Both the position numbers and the translations under genes were made by a program. Under the pieces are notes generated by a model, which saw only the letters and a list, made by a program, of their open reading frames with translations, did not search any database and had not been told where the DNA came from. From assembly GCF_010729305.1 (NCBI RefSeq), contig NZ_AP022574.1, positions 1,674,001 to 1,738,000 of the forward strand: DNA of 64,000 nt. The letters are read 5' to 3'. This document shows, in pieces, positions 18,568-25,885 of the stretch; within the stretch, counting starts at the first letter, position 1; each line of letters starts with the position of its first letter. The stretch comes from Mycolicibacterium psychrotolerans. Its GTDB lineage: Bacteria; Actinomycetota; Actinomycetes; Mycobacteriales; Mycobacteriaceae.

Positions 18568-19389
18568 GTGGAGATCATGCTGTCGGGACGGACGGTGCTG
18601 GTCACCGGTGGGGGCAGCGGGATCGGCAAGGCGGTGGCCGCGGCCGTGGTGGAGGCCGGCGGCAACGCGATGCTCATGGGCCGCAACGCCGACAGGCTCG
18701 CCGCAGCCGCCGAGGAGATCGGCGGCGCGGTGCGCTACGAGCCCGGGGACGTCACGGACGAGGACGAGGTGGCACGCACCGTGGCGGCGGCCGCGGCATG
18801 GACGGGCCGGCTCGACGGCGTCGTGCACTGCGCCGGCGGCAGCGACACGATCGGGCCGATCACCCAGCTGGACTCGGCGGCGTGGCGGCGCCTGATCGAC
18901 TTGAACATCAACGGCACGTTCTATGTGCTCAAGCATGCGTCCCGGCAGATGGTGCGCGGCGGCGGTGGATCGTTCGTCGGCATCTCCTCGATCGCTGCGA
19001 GCAACACCCACCGGTGGTTCGGCGCGTACGGCGTCTCCAAGGCCGGTCTGGACCACATGATGCAGCTGGCAGCCGACGAGCTGGGGCCATCCCTGGTGCG
19101 GGTGAACTCCCTGCGGCCGGGACTGATCCGCACCGATCTGGTGGCAGCCATCTTCATGTCGCCGGAGGTCAGCGGCGACTATGCGGCCGCCACCCCGCTG
19201 CCGAGACCGGGGGAGGCGGAGGACGTCGCCAACGCGGCGGTGTTCCTGCTCAGCGACGCCGCGAGTTACATCACCGGCCAGCTGATCAACGTCGACGGCG
19301 GCATGATGCTTCGCCGCGGGCCGGACTTCTCGGCGATGCTCGAACCCGTCTTCGGCGCCGACGGTCTGCGCGGGGTCGTACCGGACTAG
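18568..19389 (+). CDS. Short-chain dehydrogenase/reductase
   Basis: A 273-residue classical SDR: TGGGSGIG at about residues 12-19, the NAG-like CAGG near 90, the catalytic Ser in GISSIAAS and Y/K in YGVSKAG, and a C-terminal GQLINVDGG typical of FabG-like members. Start is GTG at 18568, with GGAGTC nearby. The KstR-like box at 18530-18543 suggests sterol-linked expression. Its TAG overlaps the stop of the convergent 3-HIBDH-like gene in CTAG. Substrate not known; a hydroxyacyl-CoA or hydroxysteroid oxidation is the likely type. Confidence 0.85.
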   Translation: MEIMLSGRTVLVTGGGSGIGKAVAAAVVEAGGNAMLMGRNADRLAAAAEEIGGAVRYEPGDVTDEDEVARTVAAAAAWTGRLDGVVHCAGGSDTIGPITQLDSAAWRRLIDLNINGTFYVLKHASRQMVRGGGGSFVGISSIAASNTHRWFGAYGVSKAGLDHMMQLAADELGPSLVRVNSLRPGLIRTDLVAAIFMSPEVSGDYAAATPLPRPGEAEDVANAAVFLLSDAASYITGQLINVDGGMMLRRGPDFSAMLEPVFGADGLRGVVPD

Positions 19390-20285
19390 CTGCCGGGCCG
19401 GGGTCCACCGGCCTCCCAGGCCGCGACCCCGCCGAGCGCCGCCCAGTCGAGGTCGCGTCCGCCGCCGGCCAGCAGCGCCAGGAAGCGGTCGCGGACCAGG
19501 CTCGCGACCGGTAGCGGCACCTGAAGCTGCTCGGCGGCGGCCAGCACCAGCCGAACGTCCTTGAGCCCGAGGTGGGCCGCGAAGCCCGCCGGTTCGAATT
19601 CCTCGCGGGCCATCAGGCCGCCGTAGGTCTGGTAGACCGGCGCGGTGAACAGCGTCGAGGTGAGCAGTTCGAGGTAGTGCTGCTTGTCGACGCCGGCCTT
19701 GGCGATCAGCGCCATCGCCTCACCCAGCGACTCGATCACCGAGACGATCAGGAAGTTGCCCGACAGCTTGACCAGGTTGGCGACGGCGGGCTGTTCCGAG
19801 AGCACGAACGTGCGCTGCCCGATGGCGTCGAACACCGGCTGGGCGGCCGCGACGGCGTCGGGGGCGCCGGCGGCGACGACGAACAGCTTGGCGGCGGCGG
19901 CCGCTTCGGGCCTGCCGAACACCGGCGCGGAGACGAAGGCCTGCCCGGCGTCGGCGTGCGCGTCGTGCAGCCGTTCGGCCAGCGCGACGCTGATGGTGCT
20001 CGCCGAGATGTGCAGGCATCCCTCCGGCAGCGACGCCAGAATGCCCGCCTGATCGGGACCGCCGAAGGTCACCGCTTCCACCGCAGCGTCGTCGGCGAGC
20101 ATCGACACGACGACCTCGCTGTCGCAGACCTCGGCCGCCGTCGCCGCCGCGGTGGCACCCCGCTCGGCCAGCGCAGCGGCCTTCCCCGGCGATCTGTTGT
20201 ACGCGACGACCTGATGGCCGGACGCCAGCAGGTTGGCGGCCATGCCAGACCCCATGTTGCCCAACCCGACGAATCCGATTCTCAT
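19386..20285 (-). CDS. 3-hydroxyisobutyrate dehydrogenase family oxidoreductase
   Basis: A 299-residue NAD(P)-dependent beta-hydroxyacid dehydrogenase. GFVGLGNMGSGMAANLL at the N-terminus is the dinucleotide loop plus family signature; the catalytic Lys is in VKLSGNFLIVS near residue 173. The ATG overlaps the coxS TGA in ATGA, so it is the last gene of the molybdenum hydroxylase operon. It may reduce or oxidise a small hydroxy-acid or semialdehyde related to the hydroxylase substrate; this is inference from coupling only. Confidence 0.88.
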   Translation of the reverse strand: MRIGFVGLGNMGSGMAANLLASGHQVVAYNRSPGKAAALAERGATAAATAAEVCDSEVVVSMLADDAAVEAVTFGGPDQAGILASLPEGCLHISASTISVALAERLHDAHADAGQAFVSAPVFGRPEAAAAAKLFVVAAGAPDAVAAAQPVFDAIGQRTFVLSEQPAVANLVKLSGNFLIVSVIESLGEAMALIAKAGVDKQHYLELLTSTLFTAPVYQTYGGLMAREEFEPAGFAAHLGLKDVRLVLAAAEQLQVPLPVASLVRDRFLALLAGGGRDLDWAALGGVAAWEAGGPRPGS

Positions 20286-20764
20286 GCCGTCGAGTCAATC
20301 ACCTCCGCGGCGCGCTTGACCGCGTTGACGATGCCCTGATACCCGGTGCACCGGCAGAAGTTGCCCGACAGCCCCTCGCGGATCTCGTCGTCGGTGGGGT
20401 TCGGATTGTCGCGCAGCAGCGCAGTGATGCTGGTGACGAAACCCGGAGTGCAGAAACCACATTGGAGGCCGTGGCACTCGCGCATCGCGGCCTGCACCGG
20501 CGAGAGCGTGCCGTCGGCGTCGGCCACGCCCTCGACGGTGGTGACCTCCTGCCCGTCGACCTGGACGGCGAAGATCAGGCACGAGCGCACCGCCTGCCCG
20601 TCGAGCAGCACGGTGCAGGCGCCGCACGCGCCGTGCTCGCAGCCCAGGTGGGTGCCGGTGAGCCCGCACCGCTCCCGCAGGTAGTCGGCCAACGTCATCC
20701 GCGGCTCGACGGACGCGCGGTAACACCGGCCGTTGACCGACACCTCGACGGGGGATTCATGCAT
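20282..20764 (-). CDS. coxS: Molybdenum hydroxylase small subunit, two [2Fe-2S] clusters (CoxS-like)
   Basis: A 160-residue iron-sulfur subunit. Plant-type [2Fe-2S] Cys at 42, 47, 50 and 62 (CEHGACGAC ... C) and the helical-domain cluster Cys at 102, 105, 137 and 139 (QCGFC ... CRC) are all present. It passes electrons from the molybdopterin subunit to the FAD subunit. The first 8 bp overlap the end of coxM. The order L-G-M-S on this strand, with all four coupled, marks one complex. Confidence 0.92.
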   Translation of the reverse strand: MHESPVEVSVNGRCYRASVEPRMTLADYLRERCGLTGTHLGCEHGACGACTVLLDGQAVRSCLIFAVQVDGQEVTTVEGVADADGTLSPVQAAMRECHGLQCGFCTPGFVTSITALLRDNPNPTDDEIREGLSGNFCRCTGYQGIVNAVKRAAEVIDSTA

Positions 20765-21632
20765 GACGGGCCTCCGTGGTCGCCTCGAGCCACGCCCGCG
20801 CCACCATCGTGGCGCCGACCTTCCTGCGGTAGGCCGCGCTGCCCTGCAGGTCGGCGGGGATGTCCTCGAGGGCCGACACCGCGAGCCGGCCCACCTCCTC
20901 GGCGGTCACGTCGGTGACGGGCCGGCCGGCAGCCGCGCGCTCGGCCGGTGTGCCGCGCTGCGGCGTCGACCCCATACCGAGCAACCCGATGCCGCAGCGG
21001 GTGACGGTGTCGTCGCCGTCGAGCTCGACCGCCACGGTGGCGCCGGCGATCGCGAAATCGCCGTGGCGGCGCGCGAATTCCTGCACAGAGAAGCCGACCC
21101 GACCGGACCACACCGGGAACGTGACCGCGGTGAGGATCTCGTCGGCGGCCAGCGTGGTCTCCCACAGGCCGGTGAAGAACGCCGCGGCCGGGATCCGGCG
21201 GGTGCCCCGCACCGAGGTCGCCTCGATCTCGGCGTCGAGGGCCACCGCGACCGCGGCGTACTCGGCGGCGGGGTCGGCGTGCGCGATCGCCCCGCCGAGG
21301 GTGCCGCGCGTGCGGATCTGGAAGTGCCCGATGTGCGGTGTGGCCAGGGTCAGCAACGGAACCGCTTCGGCCACTTCGTCGTCCATGCCGACCAGTGCGT
21401 GCGGTGTGCCCGCGGCGATGCGCACGGTGTCGCCGCGTCGCTCGATGTCCGACAGTTCACCGATGCGCGAGATGTCGATGAGGTTGTCGAAGTGGGTGAG
21501 CCGCATCGCGAGCATCGGCACCAGGCTCTGGCCCCCGGCGAGGATCTTCGCGTCGTCGCCGAGGTCTTTGAGCAGGGACAGTGCGCCTGCGACCGTGTCG
21601 GGGCGGTGATAGGCGAACGGGGCCGCCTTCAC
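20757..21632 (-). CDS. coxM: Molybdenum hydroxylase FAD-binding subunit (CoxM-like)
   Basis: A 291-residue FAD subunit of the CO-dehydrogenase/xanthine-dehydrogenase type. AGGQSLVPMLAMRL near residue 33 and TRGTLGGAIAHADPAAE near 110 are the two FAD-binding motifs. The GTG at 21632 is taken because it overlaps the coxG stop (GTGA) and gives the family start KAAPFAYHRP; a much longer in-frame extension upstream is a shadow of coxG. It takes electrons from CoxS to an external acceptor. Confidence 0.9.
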   Translation of the reverse strand: MKAAPFAYHRPDTVAGALSLLKDLGDDAKILAGGQSLVPMLAMRLTHFDNLIDISRIGELSDIERRGDTVRIAAGTPHALVGMDDEVAEAVPLLTLATPHIGHFQIRTRGTLGGAIAHADPAAEYAAVAVALDAEIEATSVRGTRRIPAAAFFTGLWETTLAADEILTAVTFPVWSGRVGFSVQEFARRHGDFAIAGATVAVELDGDDTVTRCGIGLLGMGSTPQRGTPAERAAAGRPVTDVTAEEVGRLAVSALEDIPADLQGSAAYRRKVGATMVARAWLEATTEARHA

Positions 21633-22288
21633 GACAGCAACCGGGCCAGTGCGGCCTGCAGATCTTCGGCCAGCACCGCGGCCGGCTCCTTGCGCCTGCG
21701 GCGCCCGAGCAGGTAGCCGGCCGCACCCGACAGGGCGGCCGCGACGAGCACCGGCCCATAGCGTTCGGCCATCGGCGCGGCGACCACCCGCAGCAGATCG
21801 ACAGACTCGTCGGCGGCCGGCGCGGACGTCGCTGCGGCCGAGGTGGTTCCGCCCAGTTCCGCCTCCAGCGCGCGGGCGAACTGGGCGATCAGATTCCCCG
21901 ACACGTCGGCGAGCACGCCGCGGCCGAACTGGGCGGCCTTGCCCGAGATCGCCAGGTCGGTCGAGATCGCGACGAAGGTCGACTCGCCCTCGTCCTCGAG
22001 ATGGGCGGTGACGGTTGCCGCGGCGGTGCCGTTGCCGCGTGTCTCCCTCCCTTCGGCGCGCAGCACGATGCGTCCGGCCGCCGCGTCCTTCTCCTGGTAG
22101 GACGCAACGCCTTTGTAGGAGACGGTGATCGGTCCGACCTTGACCTTGACCGCGCCGTCGAAGCTGTCGCCGTCCACCGACAGCAGCGTGGCGCCGGGCA
22201 GGCACGGTGCCACGCGGCGGACGTCGGTGAACACCTCCCAGACCTGCGCGGCGGGGACGACGACCCGGAAGTCGTTGTTCAGCTCCAC
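21629..22288 (-). CDS. coxG: CoxG-like SRPBCC protein with C-terminal membrane anchor
   Basis: A 219-residue protein. The first ~150 residues form the CoxG/SRPBCC fold (NDFRVVVPAAQVWEVFTDV, CLPGA, VGPITVSYKG). A linker rich in Ala/Ser/Thr follows, then a C-terminal hydrophobic helix (PVLVAAALSGAAGYLL) ending in an Arg/Lys cluster. CoxG in CO oxidisers anchors the enzyme to the membrane, and the tail here fits that role. The GTG start lies within the last 10 bp of coxL. Confidence 0.88.
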   Translation of the reverse strand: MELNNDFRVVVPAAQVWEVFTDVRRVAPCLPGATLLSVDGDSFDGAVKVKVGPITVSYKGVASYQEKDAAAGRIVLRAEGRETRGNGTAAATVTAHLEDEGESTFVAISTDLAISGKAAQFGRGVLADVSGNLIAQFARALEAELGGTTSAAATSAPAADESVDLLRVVAAPMAERYGPVLVAAALSGAAGYLLGRRRRKEPAAVLAEDLQAALARLLS

Positions 22289-24630
22289 TGTTCGTGGTCC
22301 TTTCCTCGGCCTGCGCGTTCGATGAGGTCGACGATCGTGGCGGGGGTGGCGGGAAGTTCGGTCACCGTGACGCCGAGCGGGGCAAGCGCGTCGTTGATCG
22401 CGTTGATGACCGCGGGCGGTGAGCCGATGGCCCCGCCCTCACCGGCCCCCTTGTAGCCGCCGACACCGGGGCCGGGGATCTCGACGTGGCCGAACTCGAT
22501 CGGCGGTACCTCGGTGGCGGTCGGTAGCAGATAGTCGACGAACGTGGAGGCCACCGGGTTGCCCGCGTCGTCGTACGCCAGCTTCTCCAGCAGCGCACCG
22601 CCGATGCCTTGCACGGTTCCCCCGGCGACCTGTCCCTCGACCACGTTCGGGTTGATCATCGGGCCGACGTCCTCGCTGACGATGTAGCGGGTCAGCGTCA
22701 CGTGTCCGGTGTCGATGTCGACCTCGCAGATGCACACGTGAGTTGCGTTGGCCCAGTGGATCATCGCCTGCGAGGTGAACCGGGCGGTGGCCTCCAGGGT
22801 GGCCGGGACACCGCCGAGCTGGGCCGGATCGTAGTAGGAGCGGTAGGCGATTTCGGCGAAGCTCACGCTCTTGTCGGGATCGCTGCGCACGGCGGCCCTG
22901 GAGTTCGCGAGTTCGATGTCGGCCGCCTCGACCCCGAGTGTCTGCGCAGCGATCGCGAGGATCTGGCCGCGCAGAATCGCGCCGGCTTCGTTGACCGCGC
23001 CCGCGGTCATCGGGCCGCTGCGGCTGCCCTGGGTGCCGGCACCGTACGGGGTGACCGCGGTGTCGCCCTGGATGGTGGCCACGTCTTCGATGTCGGCTCC
23101 CAACGCATCTGCGGTCAGCTGCACCACCGTCGTCTCGATGCTGTTGCCTGCCGAACCTCCGTTGACGTAGACGTTGATCTTGCCCGTCGGCTCCATCCGG
23201 ATCGTCGCGCCCTCGGTGGCGAGGTTCCCGGTCGCCGCCCCGGTAGGTTCGATGTAGGCCGAGAAGCCGAGGCCGAGGTAGCGGCCCTCGGCCAGCGCGT
23301 CGGCCTGCTCCTTGCGAAATCCTTCGTGGTCGAGGATCTTCACCGCTTGTTCGAACGTGTCGGCGGGCGCACAGTTGTCGTACGGCATGCCGTTGGGGTT
23401 GAAGTACGGCATCTCGTCGCCGCGCAGGATGTTGATGCGGCGCAGCTCGACCGGATCGATGCCGATCTTGCGGGCGGCGCAGTCGAGAAGCATTTCACGC
23501 GTGAGGGTTTCGTACTGCCACGGGCCGCGGTAAGCGTGCAGGCCGGGGGTGTTGGAGAACACCGTCCTGTAGGTGAAGCTGGCTTTGGGCACCCGGTAGG
23601 GGCCGGGGAAGAACATGCCGATCGCTGCGGTGGTGAGCACCGGGTAGGGCGTGGGATAGGCGCCGACGTCCTGGACGAAGTCGATGTCGGCGGCCAGGAT
23701 CTTGCCGTCGTCGTCGAAGGCCATCCGGACCTTGCCGTCGACGTGGCGGGACTGGCCTGCCGACATCAGGTTCTCGCGCCGGTCCTCGATCCACTTCAGC
23801 GCTGACGGCACCTTGCGGGCGGCCAGCAGGATGCACATGTCCTCGCGCATCGGCACCACCTTCTGGCCGAATGCGCCGCCGGTGTCGCGCATGATGACGC
23901 GCACCCCCTGCGCGGGGATGCCGAGCAGCCGGGCGGCGAACGCCCGCAACTCGTGCGGCGTCTGTGTCGACGCCCAGACGGTGAGCTCCCCGGTGGTCGA
24001 CGACCACTGGACGACCATGCCGCGGGTCTCCATCGGCACCGGGACGTACATCTGCTGGTAGATGTGCTCCTCGACGACATGCGGAGCCGAGGCGAACAGT
24101 TCCTCATCGGGCGGCGCGCCGCCCATGCCGCCCGCGACGTTGTCGGGGTAGGCGGCGTGCACGATCACGTCGTTGCCGATGGCCGCGCGGAAGTCGGCGA
24201 CGGCCGATAGCGGTGTGTAGTCGACCTCGACGAGGTCGACGGCGTCCTCGGCGACGTACCGGCTGTCGGCGACCACGAGCGCGACGGGGTCACCGACGAA
24301 CTTCACCTCGCCCTCGGCCAGCGGCGGGCGTGGGGTGTCGGGGATGTCCTTGCCGGCCACCGCATGCCATGCCTCCACGACGTCGGGATTGAGATCCGCG
24401 GCGCTGAACACCGCATGCACGCCCGGCAGGGCGAGCGCCGCCGACGTGTCGATGCCGTTGATCGTCGCGTGGGCGAACGGGCTGCGCACAAAGCAGGCGT
24501 GCAACATCCCCGGACGGGTGATGTCGTCGACGAAAGCGCCGTGACCAGTCAGAAGGCGGCTGTCCTCGACGCGGGGGACGCGGCGGCCGGCGTAGCGCGT
24601 GCTGACGGTGTCGACGGCGGTGTCGGTCAC
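22279..24630 (-). CDS. Molybdopterin-binding large subunit, CoxL-like but with AYRGPW active-site loop
   Basis: A 783-residue large subunit of the xanthine oxidase/CODH family. GGAFGQK (about residues 251-257) and the C-terminal GAGEGG with the likely catalytic Glu fix the family. At residues 366-371 the active-site loop reads AYRGPW. Form I CO dehydrogenase has AYxCSFR here and form II has AYxGAGR, so neither fits: the Cys needed for the Cu-S-Mo centre is absent. It is therefore an aldehyde, N-heterocycle or other hydroxylase rather than a true CO dehydrogenase. GTG start at 24630. Closest in type to M. tuberculosis Rv0373c. Confidence 0.88.
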   Translation of the reverse strand: MTDTAVDTVSTRYAGRRVPRVEDSRLLTGHGAFVDDITRPGMLHACFVRSPFAHATINGIDTSAALALPGVHAVFSAADLNPDVVEAWHAVAGKDIPDTPRPPLAEGEVKFVGDPVALVVADSRYVAEDAVDLVEVDYTPLSAVADFRAAIGNDVIVHAAYPDNVAGGMGGAPPDEELFASAPHVVEEHIYQQMYVPVPMETRGMVVQWSSTTGELTVWASTQTPHELRAFAARLLGIPAQGVRVIMRDTGGAFGQKVVPMREDMCILLAARKVPSALKWIEDRRENLMSAGQSRHVDGKVRMAFDDDGKILAADIDFVQDVGAYPTPYPVLTTAAIGMFFPGPYRVPKASFTYRTVFSNTPGLHAYRGPWQYETLTREMLLDCAARKIGIDPVELRRINILRGDEMPYFNPNGMPYDNCAPADTFEQAVKILDHEGFRKEQADALAEGRYLGLGFSAYIEPTGAATGNLATEGATIRMEPTGKINVYVNGGSAGNSIETTVVQLTADALGADIEDVATIQGDTAVTPYGAGTQGSRSGPMTAGAVNEAGAILRGQILAIAAQTLGVEAADIELANSRAAVRSDPDKSVSFAEIAYRSYYDPAQLGGVPATLEATARFTSQAMIHWANATHVCICEVDIDTGHVTLTRYIVSEDVGPMINPNVVEGQVAGGTVQGIGGALLEKLAYDDAGNPVASTFVDYLLPTATEVPPIEFGHVEIPGPGVGGYKGAGEGGAIGSPPAVINAINDALAPLGVTVTELPATPATIVDLIERAGRGKDHEQWS

Positions 24631-24703
24631 GGGGCATCACCCTCCTGAAGGCTTTGAGAGTGACGTTATCGCAATCGAGAGCGACATTTCCAGCATCGGT
24701 GTC

Positions 24704-25825
24704 TCACGACGTGTGGTGGATGCGTCCGTCCGTCTCGGCCAGCGGGCGGCCGCCTCCGCCCCACCGGCGGGCGATGATCTCCGCGGCGATCGACACCGCG
24801 GTCTCCTCGGGGGTGCGCGCGCCGAGGTCGAGGCCGATCGGGCTCGACAACCGGCTCAGTTCCGCGCCGGTCAGGCCGGCCTCCCGCAAGCGACGCATCC
24901 GGTCGTCGTGCGTGCGCCGCGACCCCATCACGCCGACGTAACCCACCTCGCGAAGCCGCAGCGCGACCTCGAGCACCGGCACGTCGAACTTCGGGTCGTG
25001 GGTGAGCACGCAGATCGCGGTACGGGCGTCGATCGCGCCCCGCCCGGCCTCGGCGGCGAGATAGCGGTGCGGCCAGTCCACCACCACGTCCTCGGCCGCG
25101 GGGAAGCGTGGCGCGGTCGCGAACACCGGGCGGGCGTCGCACACCGTGACCCGGTAGCCGAGCAGCGCCGCCTGGGCGGACAGCGCCGAGGCGAAGTCGA
25201 TGGCACCGAACACCAGCATCCGCGGTCGGGGGGCATGGCTGGCGACGAAGACCTCCATACCGGCGTCCTGTCGCTGCCCGTCGGGCCCATAGGTCAGCAC
25301 GGCCGAGCGCCCGGCCGCGAGCAGCCCTCGGGCGTCGTCGGCGATCGCGTCGTCGGCGCGCGCGGAGCCGACCGACCCCGCAACAGTGTCCGCGCCGACG
25401 ATGAGTCGCCGCCCCACCCACGCCTGATCGGGGTGGTCGATGACCGTGGCGACGGCGACGGCACGATGTGCGGCGATGTCGTCGGCAACGTCCTGAAGTT
25501 GCGGAAACGTCTGCCGCGACACGGGTTCGGTGAAGATGTCGATGGTGCCGCCGCACGTCAGGCCGACGGCGAACGCGTCGTCGTCGCTGACCCCGTAGCG
25601 CTGCAGGTCGGGCCGCCCGCTCGCGACGACGTCGCCTGCGACCGCGTACACCGCGGACTCGACGCAACCGCCGGACACCGATCCGGCCACGCTGCCGTCG
25701 GGGGAGACCACCATCGCCGCCCCGGGCGGGCGCGGCGCCGAGCGCATCGTGCGCACCACCGTGGACAGCCCCGCCGTGCCGCCGGCCTGCCAGACCGTCA
25801 GCAACGCATCGAGGACGTCACGCAC
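24704..25825 (-). CDS. xdhC: XdhC/CoxF-family molybdenum cofactor maturation protein
   Basis: A 373-residue XdhC-family protein, needed for sulfuration and insertion of the molybdenum cofactor in xanthine-dehydrogenase-type enzymes. SGGCVESAVY near residue 53 and GLTCGGTIDIF near 88 carry the N-terminal domain's conserved Cys, and the C-terminal Rossmann domain has RMLVFGAIDFASAL and GVMGSRRTHDDR. GTG start at 25825. It lies 73 bp upstream of coxL on the same strand and is probably co-transcribed with it. Confidence 0.9.
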   Translation of the reverse strand: MRDVLDALLTVWQAGGTAGLSTVVRTMRSAPRPPGAAMVVSPDGSVAGSVSGGCVESAVYAVAGDVVASGRPDLQRYGVSDDDAFAVGLTCGGTIDIFTEPVSRQTFPQLQDVADDIAAHRAVAVATVIDHPDQAWVGRRLIVGADTVAGSVGSARADDAIADDARGLLAAGRSAVLTYGPDGQRQDAGMEVFVASHAPRPRMLVFGAIDFASALSAQAALLGYRVTVCDARPVFATAPRFPAAEDVVVDWPHRYLAAEAGRGAIDARTAICVLTHDPKFDVPVLEVALRLREVGYVGVMGSRRTHDDRMRRLREAGLTGAELSRLSSPIGLDLGARTPEETAVSIAAEIIARRWGGGGRPLAETDGRIHHTS

Positions 25826-25885
25826 GAGCGCAGTGTATGCCCATCGCGGCGGTGCCGTTCGCCGACAACGTGTTTGGGAGGCGAG

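Noticed and set aside
22279..24630. Naming the large subunit a carbon monoxide dehydrogenase
   Set aside because: The loop is AYRGPW, which lacks the form I Cys motif and the form II GAGR motif.
25864..25877. AACGTGTT core between xdhC and the DUF4185-like gene
   Set aside because: Both outer fixed bases of the KstR consensus are missing; probably chance.
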